A stretch of DNA of 64,000 nucleotides from the NCBI RefSeq assembly GCF_015864825.1, contig NZ_JADYWL010000001.1:124001-188000 (forward strand), given 5' to 3'. The notes beneath the pieces were generated by a model. That model was not told the DNA's origin and ran no database searches. It saw nothing but the letters and a program-made list of their open reading frames with translations. This DNA is from Psychrobacter sp. NZS113 (GTDB taxonomy: Bacteria > Pseudomonadota > Gammaproteobacteria > Pseudomonadales > Moraxellaceae). Shown in pieces: positions 8,347 through 15,948 of the stretch; position 1 is the stretch's first letter, and each line of letters opens with the position of its first letter. Made by a program: the position numbers and the translations under genes.

Positions 8347-8895
8347 TTAAGAGTTGGTAGGCTGTGGCTCAGCAGTTTGCTCGCCTTGTTTTTCGCGTAT
8401 TTTGACGATTTTACGTACTTTATCACGAGCACGGGTCTGTTTTAGACGTGATAAATAATCGACAAATATGACGCCATTTAGGTGATCCATTTCATGTTGG
8501 ATACATACCGCAAGCAAGCCTTCTACTTCTTCGTCAATTTTTTCGCCATTCTCGTCCAAGGCTTCAATACGTACTTTGTTTGGACGTTCTACGCTATCAT
8601 AAACCTCAGGAACTGACAAACAACCTTCTTCATACGGTTGCTTCTCTTCTACCAGTGGTGTCACCTTTGGGTTAATGAAAACTCTAGGACTATTTTTATC
8701 TTCTGATAAATCCATGACAATCAGTTGAATATGGCGATCCACTTGGCTGGCAGCCAAACCAATACCTTGAGCATCATACATTGTCTCAATCATATCCGCG
8801 ATTAAGGTTTTTATTTCAGCAGTCACTTCCTTGACAGGCTTGGCAAGTGTGCGCAGGCGTGGATCTGGATAATTTAGGATAGGGAGTAAAGCCAT
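8347..8895 (-). CDS. def: Peptide deformylase
   Basis: Removes the formyl group from the N-terminal methionine of nascent proteins. The 182-aa protein shows all three metal/active-site motifs: [19 protein letters not shown] and [17 protein letters not shown] stands 7 nt before the ATG. The gene is monocistronic here rather than next to fmt as in many bacteria. The C-terminal tail is a charged extension after the catalytic helix. Confidence 0.97.
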   Translation of the reverse strand: MALLPILNYPDPRLRTLAKPVKEVTAEIKTLIADMIETMYDAQGIGLAASQVDRHIQLIVMDLSEDKNSPRVFINPKVTPLVEEKQPYEEGCLSVPEVYDSVERPNKVRIEALDENGEKIDEEVEGLLAVCIQHEMDHLNGVIFVDYLSRLKQTRARDKVRKIVKIREKQGEQTAEPQPTNS

Positions 8896-9040
8896 AACGC
8901 TTACCTCAATGATAAGGATAAAATAGGGTTGATATTATAAGATAAATGGGGACAAAAGTAATGCTTATCAATACTTTCCCGCAACTATCACTTATTCCTA
9001 ATATCAAATAGCGAAGATACGAACTTATACCATAACAAAC

Positions 9041-9071
9041 AAAAAGGCCTCGCAATCAGCAAGGCCTTTTT
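9041..9071 (-). terminator. Terminator of the YeaQ-like gene
   Basis: AAAAAGGCCT and AGGCCTTTTT are perfect 10-bp arms with an 11-nt loop, 43 bp beyond the stop codon of the small membrane protein gene on the minus strand. Confidence 0.85.
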
Positions 9072-9113
9072 TGTGTATCGTCATTGCTGCATTACAATCA
9101 ATACGGCAATCGA

Positions 9114-9368
9114 TTATACGCGGCGTTTGTTAGTAATCATCTCATATGCAAACAGTAGTATGATTGCACCGATAACTGAGAAGATTAGACCAGTGAAACC
9201 GCCATCAGCGTTAATACCGACTAGTCCAGCTAAGAAACCACCGACCAAAGCACCGACGATACCCAATACGATAGTCATTATCCAACCCATAGGGTCACTG
9301 CCTGGCTTAATAGCTCGTGCCAATAAACCTGCGACCAGTCCTACAATAATCATCCAAATAAAGCTCAT
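9114..9368 (-). CDS. GlsB/YeaQ/YmgE family stress-response membrane protein
   Basis: An 84-aa very hydrophobic protein with three predicted transmembrane helices. It has the family pattern GLVAGLLARAIKPGSDPMGW, a glycine-rich second helix (LGIVGALVGGFLAG) and a short basic tail. The family is often annotated as transglycosylase-associated and linked to general stress, but its biochemical role is unknown. A good ribosome site (AGGAG, 7 nt before ATG) and its own terminator indicate a one-gene transcript. Confidence 0.9.
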   Translation of the reverse strand: MSFIWMIIVGLVAGLLARAIKPGSDPMGWIMTIVLGIVGALVGGFLAGLVGINADGGFTGLIFSVIGAIILLFAYEMITNKRRV

Positions 9369-9634
9369 AGTATTCTCCTAACTTATTATCATTTATAGTA
9401 ATTTTCTCGTTTTGATAGGTACATTGTAAGCATTGCATCGGCGTAAAGGTAAGCGCAAAATGTTACCAGTGTATGAGCTATGTGAGGAAATCCGTGTATT
9501 TGCTAATATGAAGGTAGGATAGGTAAATGAAAGGTTACAAAGGTAGTGAAGTCGCAAACATTAGCCGTAATCTATGATTAACAATACTACTCATAACTAA
9601 GCGAATCGTAGACGTCCAAGCATAGGTATTTAAA
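9369..9634. other. Intergenic region upstream of the YeaQ-like gene
   Basis: Presumed promoter region of the YeaQ-like gene plus spacer up to the mpl terminator. I see no convincing gene, RNA or repeat in it. Confidence 0.5.
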
Positions 9635-9670
9635 AAAAGCGTGGCTCGTCAATAACGATGCCACGCTTTT
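9635..9670 (-). terminator. mpl terminator
   Basis: AAAAGCGTGGC pairs with GCCACGCTTTT, with the pairing continued inward by TCGT/ACGA. It lies 27 bp past the mpl stop. Confidence 0.85.
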
Positions 9671-9696
9671 ACTTTAATAATATTTATCCAGCTTAG

Positions 9697-11166
9697 CTAT
9701 TTATTACGTAGAGCCGTTAATAGACGCTGATGAATACCTTCAAAGCCGCCATTAGACATGATGACAATCGCATCACCTGCTTGTGCATGCGTACTGATAT
9801 GCTCAATGATGGCATCAGTACTAGACAGCACTTGTTGGTTGCCCATATTAGGGTTTGCAGCATTAGCGCGTTCGATGACTTCTCTTAGACCCCATTCAAG
9901 ACCTGTAGGCTCATACCATAGCGTATGGTCAGCGAGTGCAGCTGATTCGGCTAGGCTGTCTTGATGAATACCCATTTTCATCGTATTGCTGCGCGGTTCG
10001 ATAATGGCCCAGATGCGTCTTTCAGACAGTTTCTTTTTGGCACCATCTAACGTTGTAGTAATGGCGGTTGGATGATGGGCGAAATCATCGAAGACCAAGA
10101 CATCATTGACGTCACCGATCAGCTCCATACGACGCTTGATACCAGCAAAGGCTGATAGTGCTTCACAAGCAGTAGAGACGCTGACACCCACATTGTAAGC
10201 GGCAGCTACCGCAACCAAAGCGTTATTAACATTATGGATGCCACTCATTGCCCAATTGACGGTGGCGGTAGAATCAAGGTCTTTGCTGAATCTTACTTTA
10301 AATTGGCTACCATCTTCGCTAATAAGCTCAGCTTGCCACTCGCTATCATTTACAAGGTTGTCAGCTGCGCTCTTATCAACCACTGATGTACGCCAAACAG
10401 GCGTCCAAACGCCTTTCGCCAACGTATCCTCTAAACTGGCAGTCGCTGCTGGCATGATAATTTTACCAGTGCTTGGAATCATACGTACCATATGATGAAA
10501 TTGAGTCTGAATCGCATTGAGATCTGCAAAGATATCAGCATGATCAAATTCAAGGTTATTCAAAATAGCCGTGCGCGGGCGATAATGCACAAACTTTGAA
10601 CGCTTATCAAAAAATGCAGAGTCATACTCATCAGCTTCAATGACAAAATAGCCAGTATCTGAGCTATCATCACTCGCTCTTTCTGCGCCCAAATAGCTGC
10701 TGTGTGCAAAGACTTGCTGTAGATGCTCATCAGTCGTATCGACTAATGGCACGCCACCAATCAAAAACCCAGTATCGATACCAGCATAGTGCAATATCCA
10801 AGCGAGCATAGTAGTCGTGGTGGTCTTGCCATGAGTACCCGCCACTGCTATCACGTGGCGCGATTGCAACACTTCCTCAGATAAAAACTGTGGCCCTGAC
10901 GTATAACGTAGCCCTGTGTCCAACATATATTCGATCACGTCCATGCCGCGCTTCATCGCGTTACCGACGACGACCAAGTCTGGTGCTGGCTGCAAATGCT
11001 CTATCAGGTAGCCTGCTTCAATAGTGACGCCTGCATTTTCTAATTGGGTGGACATAGGCGGATACACATTGGCATCAGAGCCAGTCACGGTGTGCCCAAG
11101 TTCTCGCGCTAGTAAGGCCAACGAGCCCATAAAAGTACCACAAATACCAAGAATATGAATGTGCAT
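9697..11166 (-). CDS. mpl: UDP-N-acetylmuramate:L-alanyl-gamma-D-glutamyl-meso-diaminopimelate ligase
   Basis: Murein-peptide recycling ligase that joins recovered tripeptide to UDP-MurNAc in the cytosol. The 489-aa protein starts with MHIHILGICGTFMGSLALLA, the typical Mpl N-terminus. It has the Mur-ligase ATP loop AGTHGKTTTTTMLAW, the EADEYDSAFFDKRSKF segment and the C-terminal FDDFAHHPTAI motif. I chose ATG 11166 because the frame upstream of it is not family-like and GGAA precedes this ATG. It lies next to a lipoprotein gene on the same strand but with its own terminator. Confidence 0.95.
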   Translation of the reverse strand: MHIHILGICGTFMGSLALLARELGHTVTGSDANVYPPMSTQLENAGVTIEAGYLIEHLQPAPDLVVVGNAMKRGMDVIEYMLDTGLRYTSGPQFLSEEVLQSRHVIAVAGTHGKTTTTTMLAWILHYAGIDTGFLIGGVPLVDTTDEHLQQVFAHSSYLGAERASDDSSDTGYFVIEADEYDSAFFDKRSKFVHYRPRTAILNNLEFDHADIFADLNAIQTQFHHMVRMIPSTGKIIMPAATASLEDTLAKGVWTPVWRTSVVDKSAADNLVNDSEWQAELISEDGSQFKVRFSKDLDSTATVNWAMSGIHNVNNALVAVAAAYNVGVSVSTACEALSAFAGIKRRMELIGDVNDVLVFDDFAHHPTAITTTLDGAKKKLSERRIWAIIEPRSNTMKMGIHQDSLAESAALADHTLWYEPTGLEWGLREVIERANAANPNMGNQQVLSSTDAIIEHISTHAQAGDAIVIMSNGGFEGIHQRLLTALRNK

Positions 11167-11373
11167 AGACGTTCCGTATGAGCGTAAATTGAAAGAATGA
11201 AAACGTGAAATTATTTGTAATATCAGCAGAATAAACAGCTGATTATTATAGGTCGAACCCCGCCTAAATATCACCCGTACCAATGACCTCTATTGCAGAA
11301 TGAGCAAGCAGTCATCAAAGTATCAACAGGGCAAACAGCCACTCATTGTAAAGTAAACACTATTAGATGACCA

Positions 11374-11403
11374 ATAAAAAACGCCTTAAAAATAGGCGCT
11401 GTT
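11374..11403 (-). terminator. Probable terminator of the NlpE-like lipoprotein gene
   Basis: On the minus strand CGCCT and AGGCG flank an AT-rich loop and are followed by six T. It lies about 60 bp beyond the stop at 11464. The stem is short, so the strength is uncertain. Confidence 0.55.
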
Positions 11404-11463
11404 TAGTGTATTGGCTTAGGTGTTTATTTGAACTTATTGATATCTGATGGTCTAGGTACTGTC

Positions 11464-12108
11464 TTATTTACGCGACAAGGTGTAGTCATTATTAGGACTT
11501 TCATTTTCGTCCATTAAGACAAGATGGTTGTCTTGAATACTATAAGTCTCAATCTGTTTTTGCTGGTAGACAATCGTAATCTTATTATTGTCTTGACGAT
11601 AGATGCCAGACTCAAGAAGCGGTGCACGTGGCGTCTTAGGATTATTATAAATACTAGTCTTAAGTACTGAGCCATCAGCGAATAAATTCAATGTGACATC
11701 GATATTATCACAAGATGCACAGGGCACCATACCACCATAATCACCCATCAGCGTCGCTTGTAATGCGCTGCTATGTGACTTTGAATCTGTCTGTGTTTGG
11801 TATGCGTTGGACTCATTGCTCGGTTGCGCGGAAGTAATCAGCGACTGGCCTTCTGCGTTATCTTGCTCACTATCCCTATCACTATCAGAGCCTTGTGAAC
11901 CGTCACTATTGTCTGACAAGCTATTTGCAAGGTCAGCTGACGCTGAGCTATCAATAGGGATAACTTCATTTATCATACCCTGATCCGTATTAGATGAAGC
12001 ATTGTCACAGCTGATAAGTACGACGCAAAAAGGGAGTGCCAGCAAAAAACGGCCATAGCGTCTGATGGCAGTCAATGTAATAGAGCGAACAGGCGCAAAA
12101 TATATCAT
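11464..12108 (-). CDS. NlpE N-terminal-like (copper-resistance) lipoprotein
   Basis: Predicted outer-membrane lipoprotein: a hydrophobic signal (FLLALPFCVVLISC) ends in a lipobox cysteine. It is followed by about 80 Ser/Asp-rich low-complexity residues and then an NlpE_N-like domain. That domain carries GDYGGMVPCASCDNIDVTLN, with the CxxC of NlpE, then LFADGSVLKTS and ESGIYRQDNNKITI. NlpE proteins sense copper or surface stress through the Cpx system, or act in lipoprotein sorting. Whether that applies here is inference. The start at 12108 gives a reasonable signal peptide; ATG 12156 is an alternative, and neither has a strong ribosome site. Confidence 0.75.
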   Translation of the reverse strand: MIYFAPVRSITLTAIRRYGRFLLALPFCVVLISCDNASSNTDQGMINEVIPIDSSASADLANSLSDNSDGSQGSDSDRDSEQDNAEGQSLITSAQPSNESNAYQTQTDSKSHSSALQATLMGDYGGMVPCASCDNIDVTLNLFADGSVLKTSIYNNPKTPRAPLLESGIYRQDNNKITIVYQQKQIETYSIQDNHLVLMDENESPNNDYTLSRK

Positions 12109-12583
12109 GGTCACACCAAAAACAGTTTTTAAATAATATTTCTGCAGATTACCCATACTATGAGCAATGTGATTCTATCGTCAAAAATGAGAGATAGTGG
12201 GAAATATAAGCGTTGAAAGAGTCTTATTTGAGGTTTTGGTGTCAGAAGATATGATACGCAGCAGACAGAACATTAGCTAAAAACGAAGGTCAGAGTGAAA
12301 GCTATCTAAGTCATATCGACCAATCAAAAAATAAAATAAGCAAGGTCAAGATACCAAAGATTAAATATATCTCTGTAGAATTTTTGTTATGGAGTACTTG
12401 AAAGGAGAATGTGGTTTCAGCAATGGTGGCTTTGGATAAGAAGGCGTAGCAAAGGCAGTTGATGGTTCAGCAATGCTTAGTGGGAAAGCGGTCTTCATCT
12501 AAATAAATATCAAGTCATATCGCTTGTATATCTATTTAGATGAAGGATTGTAGCGTAAAGGAGGTCTGAGATTTACGTACTTG
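12109..12583. other. Intergenic region between NlpE-like lipoprotein and dsbB
   Basis: AT-rich, no credible reading frame. It contains the inverted repeat described at 12494-12544; the rest holds presumed promoter sequence for the lipoprotein gene. Confidence 0.5.
12494..12544. repeat. 12-bp perfect inverted repeat downstream of dsbB
   Basis: TTCATCTAAATA (12494-12505) and TATTTAGATGAA (12533-12544) are exact reverse complements separated by 27 bp. Inside them AATATCAAG and CTTGTATAT pair imperfectly. The structure lies 40 bp beyond the dsbB stop and lacks a T-run. Confidence 0.5.
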
Positions 12584-13111
12584 TTAAGCAGTGCGGCTAG
12601 GGGTGATAGGTCGTAAGATACGCCATAATATCAGCACATGTACCAATAACAGCACGGTAAATAGAATCAAAGACTGCTCAGGAATACTTAATCCCATAAA
12701 TGTCCAGTCAACTGAAGCGCATTCACCAGAGCCTGCAAAAACTTCTTTAAATACCTGCAACACAGGTAGGGTGTCTATCCAATAGTTCAATCCTGGGCCG
12801 CAAGAAGGAACTAGGTCGGCAGGTAAGTGCTGTAACCAGACATGGCGTACTGCGACTGCCGTAGACCAGCCAATGCCTATCAAGCTACCGAGCCATAATA
12901 GCAGTCTCATCCCTTTAGACTTGGGATTAAATACTGCCGATATCAGGGCGAAACTGCCCATGACAATCAAGCCAACACGTTGAAAAATACAAAGTGGGCA
13001 AGGAGATAGCCCTAGATGACGCTGCAAAAACAACAGCGCAAAACTCATACCGATGACGGACATGATGACCAAAAACACTTGCAGAGAGCGGTAGGTGGCT
13101 AGCTTTAGCAT
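12584..13111 (-). CDS. dsbB: Disulfide bond formation protein B
   Basis: Inner-membrane quinone-linked oxidase that regenerates DsbA. The 175-aa protein has four transmembrane helices. The first periplasmic redox pair is in SPCPLCIFQR and the second pair in VPSCGPGLN and GSGECASV, matching the DsbB arrangement. It lies about 55 bp downstream of gshA on the same strand, so the two may be co-transcribed, joining thiol metabolism and disulfide formation. A DsbC-like isomerase is encoded at the left edge of the window; dsbA is not in the window. Confidence 0.95.
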   Translation of the reverse strand: MLKLATYRSLQVFLVIMSVIGMSFALLFLQRHLGLSPCPLCIFQRVGLIVMGSFALISAVFNPKSKGMRLLLWLGSLIGIGWSTAVAVRHVWLQHLPADLVPSCGPGLNYWIDTLPVLQVFKEVFAGSGECASVDWTFMGLSIPEQSLILFTVLLLVHVLILWRILRPITPSRTA

Positions 13112-13166
13112 TGGACAGTTACTCTTATAAAATAGTCAGCTATAAATGTTAAATGGTGATCAGAAT

Positions 13167-14750
13167 TTAGCGGTACTGTTGCAAAAATTCCATAAAATCT
13201 TCTGTTTCCGCTTTTTCGATATCCGCTTGCTGCATTATCGATTTTTCTGCTAGCACTTCATACTTAGCTTGGGTATTTGGGCTGAGCGTTTGCTGTAGTA
13301 ACGAGTCACGATGCTGCTGCGCTAACGTAAAGCCAAGCTGCCATAGGCTACCCAAACGCTGACTATCAGAATTGACTTGTGCTGAGATGGTTGATTCAGA
13401 GTGTCCTGCTTTGCCTTGCATCAATGCAACTGCTGCACGGTAATCATTGCCGCCATAATGAGCATCAAGTAACGCGGCAAGTGGCTGCATACGCTCTAAA
13501 TGTGTCAGCATCCAGCTCTCAAGCAATTGCTCTTCGCCGTTATTGATAATGTGTAGATCATCACGGCGACCTTCGTTTACCACACGTTCAAGGTTGATAG
13601 CCAGTGCTTCTTCTTCCTCAGGTAGCAAGTCAGGAGAGTCATTGAACAGACAATACAGCGCCATCACTTCTAGGAAGCAAGCACTAGACAGACGAATACC
13701 GACATCACTATAAGGGTCAAGATCAATGGCACGGAATTCAACATATGCAATACCGCGACGCTCAAGCGCTTCAGTTGGCGTCTCGCCACTCATCGCGATT
13801 TGCTTCGGTCGGATAGGACTATAATATTCATTTTCTATTTGCAAAATATGGTTATTGATCTGAATAGGATTACCTTCAGCATCTTCTAAACCGAGTTTAG
13901 CAAAGCTCTCATGTGGCGTTTGAATCGCACGGCGCAATCCTTCGACATATTCTGGCAAGTAGTTATAACGAATATCGAGCTGCTCTTGCACACTGTTGGT
14001 ATAGCCAAGCTTGCCCATACGTAGGCTAGTGGCAGTCGGCTTATAATAGGTTGAGTTGTTTAGCAGTTCTAAATCATGCTCGCGACCCGCTAAGAAACAA
14101 GGACAAACGCTTGGGCTGGCCCCCAATAGATAGAGAACCAAGCTGGTTAGGCGCTTGAAGTTCCGGATAAGCCCAAGGTATTTCTCATTTTTGAATTCTG
14201 TTGGCGTTTGGTTTTGCGCGGTAGGTGTTTGAGCTTGCCAAACGTCAAAAAGTCCATCGCCAAAAGACAAGTTATAATGCAAACCAGCAATCGTCTGCAT
14301 ACGGCGGCCATAACGAATGCCCAAGCCACTACGATACAAAGTCTTGAGTTTACCAGTATTAGAGCTACCATAATCCGCTAGTGGGATATCTTCATCTTTT
14401 GATGATAGCATACATGGCATAGACAGTGGCCACATCAGCTCACCTTCAGGCATGGCTTGATAGACCAATACATGTAACTGACGCAGCATGTTTAGCGTTT
14501 CTTTTGGCGAAGTCTTGGGATCAGTAATGAGCTCAAGTAGGCTTTCTGAATAATCAGTGGTGATAAATGGATGGGTAAGTTTTGATCCAAGTTTTGCTGG
14601 GTGCGGTGTTTGGGCCAGATACCCGTCAGGTCTAACACGTAGCCCTTCTTTTTCGATACCACGTAACATGCCCGCTAAATGCTTGCTGTCAAACCAGTTA
14701 GGGATTTCAAAGTTCACAAAGCTACTCGCAAAATTACTCATAATAGTCAT
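13167..14750 (-). CDS. gshA: Glutamate-cysteine ligase
   Basis: First and rate-limiting step of glutathione synthesis, an ATP-dependent ligation of glutamate to cysteine. At 527 aa it matches the E. coli GshA class. Characteristic parts are GMLRGIEKEGLRV near the N-terminus, TDYSESLLELIT, PLSMPCMLSS, the YxSGLGIRYG-type region and ERRGIAYVEFRAIDLDPYS. ATG 14750 and ATG 14741 (MSNF) are both possible because neither has a clear ribosome site. erpA lies upstream on the same strand behind a terminator. Confidence 0.96.
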   Translation of the reverse strand: MTIMSNFASSFVNFEIPNWFDSKHLAGMLRGIEKEGLRVRPDGYLAQTPHPAKLGSKLTHPFITTDYSESLLELITDPKTSPKETLNMLRQLHVLVYQAMPEGELMWPLSMPCMLSSKDEDIPLADYGSSNTGKLKTLYRSGLGIRYGRRMQTIAGLHYNLSFGDGLFDVWQAQTPTAQNQTPTEFKNEKYLGLIRNFKRLTSLVLYLLGASPSVCPCFLAGREHDLELLNNSTYYKPTATSLRMGKLGYTNSVQEQLDIRYNYLPEYVEGLRRAIQTPHESFAKLGLEDAEGNPIQINNHILQIENEYYSPIRPKQIAMSGETPTEALERRGIAYVEFRAIDLDPYSDVGIRLSSACFLEVMALYCLFNDSPDLLPEEEEALAINLERVVNEGRRDDLHIINNGEEQLLESWMLTHLERMQPLAALLDAHYGGNDYRAAVALMQGKAGHSESTISAQVNSDSQRLGSLWQLGFTLAQQHRDSLLQQTLSPNTQAKYEVLAEKSIMQQADIEKAETEDFMEFLQQYR

Positions 14751-14979
14751 CTATTGTTATTTATTATGGCGGATCAAAACACGACTAGCGTTCGACCATA
14801 AAAGAGGTAAATATTGGATTAAGAATCCCGTCAGTTTAGCTCAAAGCTGCCTTGAAAACCACGGACGATTACAAATACGATAAGCTTTACAATGGCTTAT
14901 CTGTCTGACTATCAGCGGATATTTAGGCCACACTGTTTTTGAACAATGTGTCATTCAAGCGCTATAAAACCAAGTGAAT
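14751..14979. other. gshA upstream region
   Basis: Presumed promoter and leader of gshA between gshA and the erpA terminator. A short imperfect hairpin occurs around 14930-14950 (CACACTGTT with GAACAATGTG). I see nothing else. Confidence 0.4.
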
Positions 14980-15011
14980 AAAAAGCACCTACCTAGCAGA
15001 TAGATGCTTTT
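14980..15011 (-). terminator. erpA terminator
   Basis: On the minus strand AAAAGCA and TGCTTTT, with further partial pairing inside, end in a T-run about 80 bp past the erpA stop. Confidence 0.7.
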
Positions 15012-15091
15012 GATAGACGACATCAAGCTATTTATCATCGCTGTAGCTAATAACTAACGCATCTGAATGAACACTCACACATACCGCTAAT

Positions 15092-15472
15092 TTAGATTGA
15101 GAAAGACGAGCCACAGCCACAAGTGGTTGTTGCATTCGGGTTGGTCACGATAAAGCGTGCGCCTTCTAACCCTTCAGTATAGTCAACAGTAGAACCTTGC
15201 AAATACTGGTAGCTTAGCGAATCGACAACTAAAGTCACATCTTCATTGTCAAAGTTGGCATCATCTTCATTCAACTCATTGGCGAAATTAAAGCCATAAG
15301 AAAAACCTGAGCAGCCACCGCCAGTCACATAGACGCGTAGCATAAGGTCGCTATCACCTTCTTCTTCGCGCAGACGACGTACTTTTTGTGCAGCACTATC
15401 GGTTAGGCTTAAGACCGTTGGATCTACTGGCTGGCTCGAGCTTGGACTAAATTGGTTGGCTGATTCGTTCAT
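15092..15472 (-). CDS. erpA: Iron-sulfur cluster insertion protein ErpA
   Basis: A-type carrier that passes Fe-S clusters to apo-proteins, including those of isoprenoid synthesis. The 126-aa protein has the three conserved cysteines in [11 protein letters not shown] and TTCGCGSSF. The start at 15472 is chosen because GAGGT lies 6 nt upstream; the frame is open eight codons further with no ribosome site. The N-terminal about 20 residues (Ser/Pro/Gln-rich) are a lineage-type extension before the conserved [10 protein letters not shown]. Confidence 0.95.
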   Translation of the reverse strand: MNESANQFSPSSSQPVDPTVLSLTDSAAQKVRRLREEEGDSDLMLRVYVTGGGCSGFSYGFNFANELNEDDANFDNEDVTLVVDSLSYQYLQGSTVDYTEGLEGARFIVTNPNATTTCGCGSSFSI

Positions 15473-15948
15473 ATCTACCTCAGTTGCTAGGATCAAATGC
15501 GGTCGTCATCCTGTTTGGGTTTGCAATGAAATGGTTGCAAATAAAGATACGCACGGCGTTTGATTTAATTGGGTGCTGTTATTAGGATAAATCTATTGGA
15601 GCAATATAAGCTGTTTGTGCCATATCAAGCTAGTATTTGTGCCATCCAAATGGTTGAGCATATAGTTGGCACTTATTTTATAGCAGTATATCATAATGGG
15701 GGTCGCGAATCGTTTGTCAAGAGTGACGCGGCTAATCGAATTTATCGTATCCAATATGAGCCTTTATTGCCCTGATAATTGTCTATAAGGTGAAAGGCTT
15801 TTTAGCTTAATAAATACTTAGTTTTGAAATAGTTATTTAATCGTTTGCCTATCGGGCAAGCGTTTGAAATAATAGCCGCCAGTTAGCATGCCAGATGTGT
15901 GTTTTTATTGCCTTATTTTTTATATTACTGTTGAGATGAAGAAATTAT
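15473..15948. other. Divergent intergenic region erpA/yheS
   Basis: Promoter region for two divergently transcribed genes. A 68-codon frame on the plus strand inside it has no family resemblance, so I do not call it. No repeat or RNA gene seen. Confidence 0.5.

Noticed and set aside
9073..9381. 102-codon plus-strand frame over the YeaQ-like gene
   Set aside because: Antisense to a small membrane protein with a good start and terminator; the frame also runs through that terminator.
15569..15775. 68-codon frame upstream of yheS
   Set aside because: No recognisable pattern and no good ribosome site; the region is needed as a divergent promoter.
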